DNA from: Endomychus coccineus | Lineage: Eukaryota > Arthropoda > Insecta > Coleoptera > Endomychidae | Assembly: GCA_958510875.1 (NCBI GenBank) | Contig: OY294068.1 | Span: 192,720,315-192,784,314 of the forward strand | Length of the DNA stretch: 64,000 bases | Reading direction: 5' to 3' | Shown here: one piece after another, positions 1 to 11,870 of the stretch | Layout: each line of letters starts with the position of its first letter | How positions within the stretch are numbered: the first letter of the stretch is position 1 | Notes under the pieces: generated by a model | Database searches by the model: none | What the model was told of the DNA's origin: nothing | The model's input: the letters and a program-made list of their open reading frames with translations, nothing else | Position numbers and translations under genes: made by a program

Positions 1-1180
1 GAAATAGTTGTGCAGTTTGGACAACGTTGGAGGAACGAAAACGAGATAATTTTTCTCAAAGAACTATTCAAAGGTTGGAGAATCAGTTGTGAACAGAAGA
101 ACAGTATTGGGATCTGGAAGATCTGTCTGACGGGAAAAGCAAAGGCAATAATAAATATTCCCACTCACTTGATAAAAGTAGAAATGAGATTTTCATAGTC
201 CAACCACGTATTGGAACAATCTCTAATTCTACAGTTCACTGATGTTCACTGCCCATGAAACTAACGCTACAGATATTCCAAAGTGCGAACAAATCATATG
301 AGCTACCTATCACATTAGAAACGGAATTGAAACCCTTTAGCCGGAGAAGCTTCAAACTTACTTATAGTTACCCAGATTACTTCTCAGCTAATTTTTTTAC
401 AGTACCGAATGACCTTTCATCAAATTCTAATTCAAAAACAAAGAACTTGAGCTGAATGTTCTTGAATAAATAAGAGGATAGTTGATTAGGTATGTGACAG
501 TATAGTGAGGCCATTTGTACATGAATACCTTTGTATGCCAGTACGTTTTGACCCTGGTCGCAATAATCTTTATATTTCTCTTATTTTTATTCAACATTAT
601 AGTCTCGTCGCGCAGATGGTGACTCCTTTCCCAAAAGTAATTGCTTGTAGTACGGATAACATCCTTTTGTATCTTCTTGGGAGCATCAGATATTTCCAGA
701 TCATCGGATGGTCCAAGGACATTTCATTTTGTAATCATCTGTGGCCGGACCATAGTGTGAGTGGAAAAAAAGGTACACGTCTTACCCTACTCCACCATTG
801 AGAACGAATTAAGTATGAGTCGTCGAACCATCTCGGTAAAGGTTGCAAGTGGTTGATTGTCTTTTTCAGGAACGAGGGCCGAAGGTGTCATCATGAACAT
901 TGGTATTGTATCGAGAAGAAATTCGTTAGTGCCAAATACTTCATTATGTTTTCCATCGGGTGAGAAAGTCTAGCACCTCTATATTTGGAAAACCTTTACT
1001 GCAAGCATTTATGATATCTCCTCCATGTTTGCATCTGGCTGTGAACTTTTTACTACAAAATCACTCTGACATATGTAGTTGGCTGTTTGTTGGACGGAAA
1101 AGCTTGAAGATCCAGGTGAACTCTCCAAATATTTCAGCCATCATAACGTAGATTTGGTACAAGATGTTTGGAGTTGTTCT
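1..1180. other. No recognisable gene
   Basis: Open frames here are all below 100 codons. None shows a family motif, signal peptide or splice-bounded coding stretch that I recognise. Confidence 0.5.
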
Positions 1181-1189
1181 GATCAATAA

Positions 1190-1720
1190 ACCTTCAGCTT
1201 TGGTGGTGAAGCTGAGGTTCTTCCAGATCCAGATGGTAAAATTTCCTTGACGGTTTTGTAAGTCCCGAAAAGTCTGCTTCTGCGAATATATCTTCCGCTT
1301 CTGTACACAATCTACATAGCCCATCGTTTACTGGACCAATTTTGCTCTAGTGGCCATTGAGTTTGCAGTGTCCCGTTAAGTATCCTGTTATGATTCTCTT
1401 GTTGTTTCTGTTTGACTTCATACCTTCCAGAACATTATTTTTCCGAAATTTATAGAGGAAGGTTTATGATTGTCCATGTCCCGATGGAGAACTCCAGTAC
1501 TTTCTACTGAGTTCTATTTTTTCTATCCTGAGGATTTGCTATATAGTGTACTTGTCTATTCTGCAGAAGAATTTCAGCGCTATCAGAGGCGTTTCAGCTC
1601 CTTTGCGTGTACAGTAGTTTACCTGTTCACTATCCTCAATTCCTGTTTGTCCTGGAATCCATTGGAGGGTGATTCTCTTCTCTACTCCTAAGGTGCTTAG
1701 CTGAGTTTTTCTAGGATTGA
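1190..1720 (-). pseudogene. Non-LTR retrotransposon RNase H relic
   Basis: The minus strand reads WIPGQTGIEDSEQ at about 1667-1624, followed by a stretch resembling LARKGAETPL. This matches the C-terminal half of the RNase H domain in I/R1/Loa-type retrotransposons, whose usual form is W-V-P-G-H-x-G-x-x-G-N-E. Farther downstream on the same strand, LTGHCKLNGH (about 1385-1350) matches the conserved T-G-H-C motif after RNase H. Stops and frame changes interrupt it, so it is not functional. It lies about 1.2 kb downstream of the RT relic at 2300-3170 on the same strand, so the two may be remains of one copy; that link is inference. Confidence 0.6.
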
Positions 1721-2299
1721 TTTCTAGCGCGGCCGATTTAAATAATTCTCTCCAATCCTAATACCTTCTTGGTTGATGGCACATAGAGTACCCACAAATT
1801 TCTCGCGCGATTTCATTATTTGTCAGCTGATACATTGTTCAATAGTGACTTCATCGTACTATTCGTTCTACTGATGAGTCTATGAGAACAGCTCTGTCTC
1901 TTGACTTCTAAGATGAACTTCGTAGATTCCAAGTGAAATACGACACGTGTTTTCATTTATTAAATGATCAAAAGTTAGCCCGTTCTCATAGTTATTAACA
2001 AGTTACCTAATCAATGAGCCAATTCCATGATATAATTCATTGGAGATAATACGATCGAAAATATCCTCGGGGTAGTTCAAACTGGATAGATATCTCGATT
2101 GCAGGCTGTAAGAATGATACCCTCATTTGTAATGTAGTAGACTGGATTCTTGGAAGAAACATGTCCTTATTATACAAGTTTATTTTCGTTTTAAATTTCT
2201 TAGCGAAATTGGAAGGTGGAATTTCCATTAGAACTGAATCCTCTTACTTGCCTTCTCAGAGACATGATTTATGTTTGTAATATAAAAGTTTATTAATCA

Positions 2300-3170
2300 A
2301 TTTATATTTCAACTCATCATTCGTCTCGTGTGGTGGATTCAAAAGGGATTAGCAATAATTTACAATTCCCGGTAACTTATGACTTTTCTTGTTCTGTTGT
2401 TGAATAACAAAAAGGTGTGATTCATTTGATTACGTGACTTCCCTCACTCGTTAATGTTGGTTAAGTTGGAAAACGGTCATTATGTTTAATGATCGGAAAT
2501 GATTATTGCAATAATGTAATAGAGGTATTTTCATAGCATTCCTGATGATTTTTTTGTATTGTGAATACCGAAATTGCACCATGTGCCTGATCCTAGTATA
2601 TAATGCCGTATGCTATAATGGACTGGAATAAGCCTAAATAAATTAGTTTTCGCACATTATGAGAGACGGTGTCCCTAATGTTTTTTATCATGAAACAGCA
2701 GAAACTCAATCTTGGCAATATACTTTCCACATGAACACTTCATTTTAGCTTTTGATCGATACGAAATTCCAAAAATCTTGTGTTTGTTATGTTAACCAAT
2801 GATTTATTCTCAGTTTCCAGTGTTTCGTTTTTTGTGCAAATTGTATTGCATATGCTTTAGTTGTATTTAGAATCCCACGGCGGATTTACCCTTTCCAATG
2901 AGTTCTTCATTATTATCGGCTGTGCTGATAACATCACTGTCATCGGCGTACTGTACTGCTTATTCCACTGGTAATACGTATTCTGGTAGATCGTTAATGT
3001 ATACATTGAAAATAGTAGGAGATAAGCAGGAGCCCTGTGGAGTGCCTCCCTTAACTTCTTGCGTATCTGATCTAACTCCGTTTATTACGACTGTCTGGGT
3101 TCTTTTCTCGAGATACGAGCTGGGACCCGAATACCCACTGTTTTCAGTTCCATAACTTGTTTTTTATGAT
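2300..3170 (-). pseudogene. Non-LTR reverse transcriptase relic
   Basis: Read on the minus strand, about 3057-3008 gives GGTPQGSCLSPTIFNVYIND, the fingers/palm motif of non-LTR reverse transcriptases. About 2952-2935 gives QYADDS, the catalytic Y-x-D-D box. Around 2640-2530 a thumb-region stretch resembling a Y-G-I-I-x-W-G segment can be read in broken frames. An in-frame stop lies between the two palm motifs and further stops follow, so this is a dead copy. The enzyme would have primed cDNA synthesis from nicked target DNA. The exact clade cannot be fixed by eye. Confidence 0.75.
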
Positions 3171-3775
3171 GACCTGTGAATCATTCAAATGAGTTATAAT
3201 TTTGAAGTCTCCTTTCACGAATATTTTTACTAGAAGGTGTTTAAGGGATCACTTCATTGAACGTCATTTCTTAATAACCATTTAGTCTGACGATGATGCA
3301 ACACACTTGTTGCTGAAACAATTATAAGTGAATCCCAAAGTCAGAAGTGTCAATTTTTCATACTCACTAATAACTGAATTAGTGTAGCATGGAGAATTCA
3401 CAAAAAAATACGTACTCAATCAATGAAATTATTCCTCACACAGCCGCTATAATTTTCTAATTATCACTAATTCTTGTACAATTCACTGATTAATATACGT
3501 GCGAAGCCATTATCATAGTGATCATTTGCTCGATTACGCTATAGATTATTCAATTTGATGACAATATCGCTCTATTGTTCTATTATTGGACGTACGGCTC
3601 ATAATTGGGATGCTGAGTTTGGTTACTTCATACAATTCATGGCTGCAAAGCGTTAGCCACATTATCAATTTCCAATTTGCATTCTAATAAAGACATAATA
3701 TAATTTATATTCTGAACAAATGATATTACATTTACTTTGTCAGATATAACTCCTTCTATAAAACTGTTTGATCCA
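3171..3775. other. Unassigned AT-rich stretch
   Basis: I see no open frame, RNA gene or repeat in these 600 bases before the tandem array begins. Confidence 0.5.
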
Positions 3776-5062
3776 AGTTATATGCATGGAAAATCTGTCA
3801 TTTTTATCGATATCTTAGAATCGAACGAAACATTGGGTTTCTACATTATTTCAGGTGCGGAATTCGGATCCATCATAAGTTATAACCTGAGAAGTCGAAT
3901 AACGACGTTTTGTTAACCGAGAAGTCCATCATTGGGGGCATCATCCATATTTGAAGGATCATTATTCACGTCAAGCTTCGACTAAATCCAAAAAATAGGT
4001 ATGAGTAGGGTTCTAATGTCATATAGAACGGATTTGAGAGATTACGCGAGTTTTATGTAAGATTCGAGTTTTCCAATGTTTTGAAGGTATATGCATAAAA
4101 ATCTGTAATTTTTTTCGATATCTTAGAATCGAACGAAACATTGGGTTTCTACATTATTTCAGGTGTGGTAATCGGATCCACCCTTAGTTATAACCTGAGA
4201 AGTCGAATAACGACGTTTCGTTAACCGGAAAGTTCTTCATTGGGGCATCATCCATATCTGAAGGTTCATTATCTACGTCAAGCTTCGATGATTAAATCCA
4301 AAAAATCGGTATGAGTAGGGTTCTAATGCCATATAGAATGAATGGGAGAGGTTGCGCGAGTTTTACGAAAAATTCGAATTTTCCAAAATTTTGAAGGCAT
4401 GGAAAATCTGTCATTTTTCTCGATCTCTTTGAATCGAACGAAACTTTGGTTTTTCACGTTATTTCAGGTGTGAAATCCGAATCCTCCCTTAGTTATAACC
4501 TGAGAAGTCGAATAATGACGTTTCGTTAGCCGGGAAGTCCTTCATTGGGGCATCATCCATACTTGAAGATTCATAATTCACGTCAAGCTTCGATTAAATC
4601 CAAAAAAACGGTATGAGTACTGTTCTAATGTCTTATAGAACGGATTGGAGAGGTTACGCGAGTTTTATAAAACATTCGAATTTTCCAATGTTTTGAAGGT
4701 GTATGCATGGATAATCTGTCATTTTTCTCGATCTCTTTGAATCGAACGAAACTTTGTTTTTTTTACGTTATTTCACGTGTGGAATTCGAATCCACCCTAA
4801 CTTATGACCTGAGAAGTCGAATGAAGACGTTTCTTTAACCGGGAAGTCTTTCGTTGGGGGCATCATCCATCTTTGAAGGTTCATTGTTCACGTCAAGCTT
4901 CGATTAAATCCAAAAAATCGGTATGAGTAGGGTTATAATGTCATATAGAACGGATTGAAGAGGTTACGCGAGTTTTATAAAAATTCGAATTTTCCAATAT
5001 TTTGAAGGATAATCTGTAATTTTTTTCGATCTCTTTGAATCGAACGTAACTTTGGTTTTTTA
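3776..5062. repeat. 305-bp tandem repeat array, about 4.2 copies
   Basis: The segment GCATGGAAAATCTGTCATTT recurs, diverged, near 3784, 4092, 4397, 4705 and 5005, giving periods of about 308, 305, 308 and 300 bp. Each unit also carries GAATCGAACGAAAC and ACCTGAGAAGTCGAAT. The units differ by scattered substitutions and small indels, so this is an ageing array rather than a freshly homogenised satellite. The last unit is cut short at about 5062, where sequence coding for a non-LTR protein tail begins. No unit has a coding frame. Confidence 0.85.
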
Positions 5063-5099
5063 CATCATCCTACTAGAGACCGAACAGACCTGTTGATAC
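5063..5099 (+). pseudogene. Non-LTR C-terminal tail, 5' part
   Basis: This short stretch reads HPTRDRTDLLIP on the + strand. It joins directly, once one copy of the GATAC duplication is removed, to the coding tail that resumes at 8399. It is the left half of a retrotransposon ORF2 tail split by the Copia insertion. Confidence 0.6.
5095..5099. repeat. Copia target-site duplication, left copy
   Basis: GATAC immediately precedes the 5' LTR and is repeated exactly at 8394-8398. Five bases is the usual Copia duplication length. Confidence 0.9.
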
Positions 5100-5271
5100 T
5101 GTTGAAGAAAATAAATAATTTTCTAATACAAAACTAGCACTATCGTTTACTCTATGTTTATCTTTGCTCCTTAGTAACGTATTGTGTATTTTATATAGTT
5201 AACTGCGATAACTTGTCAAATAAAAGTTGTGTGTGCTGTCATTTTTATTTAACTTCTTCGAATACTCAACA
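5100..5271 (+). repeat. Copia 5' LTR (172 bp)
   Basis: The LTR has TG...CA ends within the inverted TGTTGA/TCAACA. A TATA-like TTATATAG at 5191-5198 and a polyadenylation-type AATAAA at 5219-5224 are present. It matches 8222-8393 almost base for base. Confidence 0.93.
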
Positions 5272-5285
5272 GGTTATGGGCCCAG
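5272..5285 (+). promoter_or_regulatory. Primer-binding site, tRNA-iMet half-molecule type
   Basis: GGTTATGGGCCCAG follows the LTR directly. It is complementary to CTGGGCCCATAACC, the anticodon-arm region of animal initiator tRNA-Met, rather than to a tRNA 3' end. Drosophila copia is known to prime from a 5' half of the same tRNA, so this element shares that unusual mechanism. Confidence 0.85.
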
Positions 5286-5335
5286 TATAACGTTCAGTGT
5301 GAAGATTGAGAGAGTTGGTTCTTTATATTGTGACC

Positions 5336-5827
5336 ATGAATTCAAATGATGTTCGTTCATTTGATTATAAAGCTCAGGTGGAGAAGTTGATAGGCCAACA
5401 CAACTGGACAAGATGGAAACGTCAGATTACTCTAGTTTTGAAATACCACAAAGTATTGGATGTTGTATCTGGTGAGCTGAAATTAAAAGAGGATAAGTCC
5501 AATGAGGCTATCATTGAAGCTAAAGATTCTTTGGCACAGCTGATCATGATTAGTTCTCTGAATGACACGAATGAAGAGCTTACCTCGTCATGCTGTACTT
5601 CTAAGGATATTTGGGACAAATTAATGTCAACATACGAACAAAGTTCTAGTCAGAGAGTTGATAGGTTACTCGAATCATTTTTTTCCAGTGAAGGAGTACA
5701 TTCTGAAGAAAGCATTGTTAACCTTGTTGCCCGTTTACAACGTGATTTCAACGAGTTGAATGTTGAATTGAAGAAACTTGATGGGTCGTATCATGTCTAC
5801 TCTACCTTCCCCTTATTTCGAATTTAA
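5336..5827 (+). pseudogene. gag: Copia Gag, frameshifted from Pol
   Basis: I place the start at the ATG at 5336, which sits in an ACCATGA context; the frame is open from 5306. The protein begins MNSNDVRSFD and contains the LIGQHNWTRWKRQI and LKYHKVLDVV segments typical of the UBN2-type Copia Gag that forms the virus-like particle. Intact Copia elements usually encode Gag and Pol in one frame. Here the Gag frame runs into unrelated residues and stops at 5827, while the continuation is in another frame from about 5780. A small indel close to 5780 is the simplest explanation, and it leaves Gag without its zinc knuckle. Confidence 0.85.
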
Positions 5828-8240
5828 AAGTGTTTGGGAGAGTGTACCTATTGAAAGTAGAACACTGAATAACTTGACTGAGCGACTTAGGTTAATCGAG
5901 ATGCGTTTGCCTAGCAAAGGTGAGAAAGATGATGACGCTCTTTTAGCCAAAGTTACTGTTTCAAAAAGGAAGAATTTAGTTCCTCCTAGAAATATAGGAG
6001 AGTCTGCAAGAATTTCAAATCCACGTCCTTTTAAGTGTTTCAAATGTCATGAGTTGAATCATTTGGCTAGAAATTGTCCGAAGAAACATTCACAAGGAGC
6101 CAAATTCTTGAAACCTGAAGGTCATGCATTTATCTGTAAGAATCGAAAGAAATCCAATGAAATGGTTTGGGTGGCGGACACTGGTGCAACTGAACATATG
6201 ACAAGTGATAAAGACTGTTTTATTTCTTATGTTCGTTTCAATGAACCGAAATATATTCATGTTGGCAATAAGGAAACGATTAGGGCATATGGTTGTGGTG
6301 ACATACTTGTTGATATGCAAGTTGATGACAAGTGGCAAACTAATCATCTCAAAGATGTCTGGTATGTTCCTGAAGTCAGTCGCCAATTATTCTCGGTTAG
6401 TCGTGCTTTAGAAAAAGGTTTCGAGTTTCATGCCAACAGTCGTATTTGCATGTTTCATAAAAATAATCAAGTATTTTTGATGGGAAGAAGATATGAAGGT
6501 CTGTATCTTCTAGATATGAAAGTCCATGTTCTAGATAAGCTTGCTGAAGTTCATTTGGCGTTACCTGTTGACACTTTGCAGCTATGGCATGAACGACTTT
6601 GTCATCAGAATAAACGACATGTGAGGAATGTTATCAAGCAGCTTGGACTGAATTTGACTTCTGCTGATGATGATTTGTGTGAAGGGTGCATATTTGGAAA
6701 ACAGCACCGAGAGTCTTTTCATGATAGAGCGAACCGACCTTCAGAATGCGGACAATGGATTCACGCTGATATTTGTGGCCCCTTTCAAGAAGAATCAATT
6801 GCAGGATCTCGATATTTTCTTTGTTTCAAGGATGATTTCTCGAAGTTCAGGAGAGTATTTTTCTTGAAACAAAAATCCCAAGTGGCAAATTGTTTCGGAA
6901 CGTTCATAAATGAAGCCAAGACTGCTGGTAATACCGTTAAAGAGTTATTTTGTGATGGTGGAGGTGAATTTATCAATGAACGCATGAACATACTTTTCCG
7001 TAGACATGGAATCACCGTTCGTAAGACAATGCCTTATTCTCCTCAACAGAATGGTGCTTCAGAGAGAGAAAATAGGACTCTTGTTGAGGCTGCCAGGTCT
7101 ATGATTCATTCCAAAGGGTTATCAATAAAATTTTGGGCAGAAGCGATAAATACTGCGGCTTTTGTTTTGAATCGTACTGGACCTACCAGAAAAGGAACAA
7201 AATCGCCTATTGAACTGTGGTTGAGATGTGAATCTCCAAAAATTGATTACTTAAAGATTTTCGGAACAAAATGTTATGTCCATGTTCCTAAAAGTAAAAG
7301 ACACAAGTTAGACAAAACGAGTATTCCTTGTCTTTTTGTTGGTTATACTGGAGATCATAGTGGATATCGATTATGGAATATTGTTGAAGAAAAAGTGATT
7401 CATGTAGAAAATACTTCCGAGGTTCCGACAGAACTAAGTTCATCTGTAATTGAAATTTTTCCTCCTGAAAATGCTAATGATTCGAATCCTGTGTCAACTC
7501 CTTGTGAAAGGAAATGCATTGATGATTCCGATATCTTTTTGGAAAAGAATGTACCCTATAGAGAGGCAGTTGGTAGTTTGCTGTATTTAGCTATGACAAC
7601 TCGCCCGGATCTGACTTACTCTGTGAGTGTTGTATCAGAAGTACTTGATCATCCTAAGAGATCTGACTGGACGGCCGTCAAGCGAATTTTCAAATACTTG
7701 AATGGAATTTGTAACTATGGTTTATTTTATAGAGGAAATTCGAATCAATTGTTGAAGTGCTACTCTGATTCTGACTTCGCGAATGACTGTAAAACTCGTC
7801 GATCTAGAACTGGAGTCGTAACGATGTTTGGAGAAGGAGCTATAACTTGGATGAGCCGCAAGCAAGGGACTACCGCTCTCAGTACTACTGAGGCTGAATA
7901 CATTGCTGCCAGTGAAGCTACTAAGGAACTGGTATGGATCAAGCGATTGAAGAAGGAAATCTCGAATGTTCATTCGATACCTACTTTGCTTTTGGACAAT
8001 CAAAGTACAATTCGTTTGATAAGGAATCCCGAATTCCATCGGAGAACTAAACATATTGAAGTTCGTTTTCACTTTGTTCAAGAAAAACTTCTGGATGGTG
8101 ATTTTACCTTGGAGCATGTTCCTAGTGCAAGGCAGTTGGCTGACATATTCACTAAAAATCTACCGCCAGGACCTTTCATGAAAAACAGAGAGTTACTTGG
8201 AGTGTTATGTTTTGGGGGAAGTGTTGAAGAAAATAAATAA
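5778..8240 (+). pseudogene. pol: Copia Pol: PR-IN-RNase H, RT deleted
   Basis: This open frame of 820 codons carries, in order: a zinc knuckle (C87, C90, H95, C100); an aspartic protease active site DTGA at 134-137; an integrase H-H-C-C finger (H271 to C304); a DDE integrase core with D331, D393 and E429, where 35 residues separate the last two as expected; and RNase H with D664/D666, E705 and D740. The roughly 250-residue RVT_2 reverse transcriptase that should lie between integrase and RNase H is absent. FPPENAN (561-567) runs straight into DSNPVSTPCE, which normally follows RT. The deletion keeps the frame, and no YVDD box exists. The stop falls inside the 3' LTR. The frame begins with a TTG, so real expression would require the Gag start and reading through the frame break near 5780. 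Confidence 0.93.
8214..8221 (+). promoter_or_regulatory. Copia polypurine tract
   Basis: GGGGGAAG abuts the 3' LTR, the expected site for priming plus-strand cDNA. Confidence 0.8.
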
Positions 8241-8393
8241 TTTTCTAATACAAAACTAGCACTATCGTTTACTCTATGTTTATCTTTGCTTCTTAGTAAC
8301 GTATTGTGTATTTTATATAGTTAACTGCGATAACTTGTCAAATAAAAGTTGTGTGTGCTGTCATTTTTATTTAACTTCTTCGAATACTCAACA
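8222..8393 (+). repeat. Copia 3' LTR (172 bp)
   Basis: Same length as the 5' LTR and identical by eye except for one C/T difference. It contains the Pol stop codon at 8238-8240 and is followed by the GATAC duplication. Confidence 0.93.
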
Positions 8394-8398
8394 GATAC

Positions 8399-8585
8399 CT
8401 CAGCATGAGATGACTCTATATGAAGACAGTCCACGATATATGGGCATAAAGATGTTCCACAATCTTCTGCAGTCCCTCAAAGATAATGCTTACTTAAAAC
8501 AGTTTAAGAAGGGAGCTCATAATCTTTAGCAAGGACATGTATTTCACAGTGTTTTTGAGTACTTGGCATTTGCTCATTTTCTTTA
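8399..8585 (+). pseudogene. Non-LTR ORF2 C-terminal tail, 3' part
   Basis: The + strand continues the tail begun at 5063 with SPRYMGIKMFHNLLQSLKD and FKKGAHNL, then a TAG stop, then in-frame HVFHSVFEYLAF ending at a TAA. The pattern (G-I-K-x-x-N-x-L, L-K, F-K-K, then Y/H-S-V-x-E-Y) is the usual last stretch of many insect non-LTR reverse transcriptases. With one GATAC copy removed, the frame runs cleanly across the Copia insertion point, which confirms the insertion site. Confidence 0.65.
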
Positions 8586-8589
8586 ATTT

Positions 8590-11430
8590 CAAAACTAATT
8601 TTATATTCATGAATGAGTATAGTAGAAACTGGGCATTAATTATAATTTGTTATTCTTAGAACCGTTACTTACTGTTTGTATCAGCTTTATATATCTTTTT
8701 TCCTGTCTTATTTGTTGTATCAAAATACGTGTTCATCCATCTATTTAATTATTTTTTACTTATATACCTGTATATTCTCGGCTTATTGGTCTTATAAGCA
8801 ATAAGAGTTATCATTATTATCATTATTATTATTGAGATAATATGATATATATATATATACTTCTGATTCTTGTAGGTTGTCTTTGTTTCCTCGTCATAAG
8901 ATGTATTGGAAATTCCTAGTAAATACTGTCTATTCTATAGACATTTTATCTTCTATACTAAACCACATTGCTGATTTAAGTTCCTTCTTTGTAGAAAAGA
9001 ACATATTTAGTTAGTTATTCAAAGTAAAACAGTAGAGTAATTGATATATTCACGATCGATTAATTGATTCCAAGTATATTCTTTCAATATTGAAGAGCAG
9101 TATACATTTCATTTAGGTGAATCTATTCAGTTATTTCTGATGGAACTTAGGAAACTATAGGCAACTGGAATTAAAACCCTATTTACCGCGGTACTTACCC
9201 ATCTATATACTTCATTAAGGTATATATTACATATTTGGAAACATCCCATTTGCGATATTCTCTCTAATGTAGTGTCTGTAGTTGTGATCCATTTCATGTA
9301 CAAATTGTGTATTTTAAGTTCCAGTTTGGTTATCACTGTTCGTAAGGTATTATCAATTTTCGTGCAAGTTCAATGAAATTACATTGATGCTAGTGAGTAC
9401 TTATGCATTCTTTACGTGATCAAATTGGGGTAAGATATTTTGGCGTCGTTATAAGGTTGCTCTCTATACATCTTTTGTTTTCAATCTGCATACAAACTTT
9501 AGTAGATCCGCTGGTCCACTGGTAAATCTATATTGACAAAATTCCATACTTATTATTTGCATCATTCCATTTCAAATGCCGAGATCAAACGATCGTGGCC
9601 TAGATTTTAAGTGAAGTAGATGCTCAATTAATGAAAATCCCTTTGGGAATCTAAATTTATAGCATTTCATCTTAGTATTGAGTTTACGTTTTTTCTAACT
9701 TCAAGCGAGATCCCTCTCCAGATCTACAATATGGAAGAGATAACGGAGAAGTGAATTACAACGGAATCACATCAGGTTGGATATTGGAAAACTGATTAGC
9801 TACTGGAATTATGATTATCTATTTTAATGGAAACGAATCACCAATATGAGACTTTTGTGATGTTATTTGTTCATAAAACATCTCATTCTTGTGTTATTGG
9901 GATAATATAAGTTAGTTGGTCACTTTCTTATTACAAAATTGATGACATTCATCGATAAAATTCTCCATTATATTGCCAATACTGTTTTGATAATACATAA
10001 GATTTTGTTTGTAGCAAAACAATAACGGCATAAGTTTGAATTCAGCAAAAAATACATCTTTTATGATATACGAGAGCATCGTAAGGCAATCTCTGGATAC
10101 TGGAAGGTAGTTCTTACTTCATTTGTATCCAAGAATTGTTAACGGTTCTTTGATTTTCCAGTCGATGCAACAGACTATGTGAGGAAATGCGATGTTGATC
10201 AGATGAAACTGGTACATCATCATTCAAGTTGAAGTTGTCATTTCCGTTAAACACTCTCACAATATGCTGACTTGATAGGAACAAATTAATAAGAAAAATT
10301 TCAGTCATTCCAGTCTTCATTGGTAAATATCTGTTGAAATTTCACTGTTTAGATTATACATGACTTGACTGGAAAATCACTTTATTACTTTAAAGACATT
10401 ATCCCAGCAACAATAGAAAGAAATTAAAAGTATTTCAATTATTTTGAGTGTGGAATCTAAATAGAATAGATGACTTGAATTAATGCAACAATGGAGCATC
10501 CCTGTGAACATAAAGCTGGCTGGACTTACCAGCCGAGTAGGTGGTGAAGAACTCTCCTTTTTTCTCAACAAATCAGTTTTTATGAAGCCATTGGAGCGGG
10601 GGCCACCCCACGCGTGAAGCTAAAGAATATGTTTAACTTAGGAAACCGGGAGCAGATCCCGCCCATACGTTATAAAAACAACCTATCGCAAAAATTATTT
10701 AGGTTTATTGTTGATTGATTTGAAAATAGTTTGAATATATGGAAACTGTCGGTCAATATGCATATTTTGGAAAATATCCTGATAGAATTATTCAATGTGC
10801 TGAACGTGAAACGTAAATTTGAATACTTCACATCAATCCCTGGAATGACTAACAGGCAAGTAGTTAGATTTCATGTCAAGTTCTGGAGGATGGCATAATA
10901 TTTCAGAAGCATTCACAAGTCATAATATTTCACGCATAGTAGTTTCCACATTCTCGAACGACCCGTTTTCAATGAAATGCTTAAAGGAACATTGATGTTA
11001 TACGTTGTGCTTCTCATACTCTATATTTATGACAGTATCTGACAGAATTTGACCATGTGACAAATTCGAAGGTAGAGTGAATAACACCCCGCATATTTCA
11101 AGAGTTCCATTCTGGATTCATATTCTAGATTGATTGATAGTGATATACTTGCATACTTATATTTATATTTTCAAACGTTATGAAAGCACATCTCAATCTT
11201 TATAGGAATTATTAAATTCGTCACATTAGTCTGTTATTCTCCAATAACCACCCTATTTGGAGATACCTTATATTAGAAATATAATAAGGGCGTTATGAAC
11301 ATGTATATAGGAACTCATATCACATCACCTCAGCAATAGCTTAATTTTAACGTAGAATTACGAGTAACCTTTATTAGCATCTCATTATAAATTGGATATT
11401 AAACGAATGTCATACGAGATGTTTTGAAAT
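8590..11430. other. AT-rich DNA without recognisable genes
   Basis: Open frames are all under 70 codons and carry no motif. Short simple repeats occur at 8808-8835 (TTATCA/TTATTA type) and 8842-8862 (TA). A more GC-rich patch at 10585-10665 has no coding or RNA structure that I can name. Confidence 0.5.
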
Positions 11431-11870
11431 GTTAAATGTATAATTTCCGAAGTACATTTTTGGCCGCTATGACAGCCTTCAACAATACTCCTTCAAGAAT
11501 ATTCTCTTTTGTCGAACATTTTCACTACAACTCAATTAGTACAGTAAATTTTTATCTGCACTTAAATTTGCATTTTGTACAGTTTATTGCCTTTGGAAAT
11601 TTAGCAGGATGCCAGATCTCTTTGTCACTGTCATATCGTCTTTTCCTTGAACTGTCTGATGGAACTTATTTGTCATCATTAATCTTTTTGAAATCCTCTA
11701 CGAACTTTGTTGTGTTACATGCAGTTGTGCAGGAAAGAGTTCCACTGAAAGGCACAGCAACATTACTATCCTGTCTATTTTCTTCAGATTTTGTATTGGT
11801 TGCTATAACAACATTCTACTTCACCTCATCACATTGGCTGAGACTCCGATAATGTACAAATGTGTTATTG
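11430..11870 (-). pseudogene. Decayed coding-like stretch, unassigned
   Basis: The minus strand has an open-looking stretch with a few stops. It includes WHPAKFPKAINCTKCKFKC and, after a stop, STKENILEGVLLKAVIAAKN. The C-x2-C-x3-C cluster followed by a basic tail could be part of a zinc finger, but I do not recognise the family. The opposite + frame of 138 codons is hydrophobic and has no motif. Low confidence that either was ever a gene. Confidence 0.2.

Larger units (their letters stand above)
5100..8393 (+). mobile_element. Copia LTR retrotransposon lacking RT
   Basis: This 3.3-kb element starts TGTTGAAG and ends ACTCAACA. Its two 172-bp LTRs differ at one position by eye (C/T in TTTGCTCCTTAG). 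A perfect 5-bp target duplication, GATAC, flanks it at 5095-5099 and 8394-8398. Next to the 5' LTR is a primer site matching initiator tRNA-Met, and next to the 3' LTR is a purine tract. The internal order is Gag, zinc knuckle, protease, integrase, then RNase H: the Pseudoviridae order with the reverse transcriptase absent. Full-length insect Copia elements are about 5 kb, so roughly 1.5-1.8 kb is missing. Near-identical LTRs and the intact duplication indicate a recent insertion. Confidence 0.95.

Noticed and set aside
2898..3155. 85-codon + strand frame
   Set aside because: Antisense to the RT palm motifs on the minus strand.
7722..8117. 131-codon minus-strand open frame
   Set aside because: Lies antisense to the Copia RNase H region, has no motif, and is explained by codon complement.
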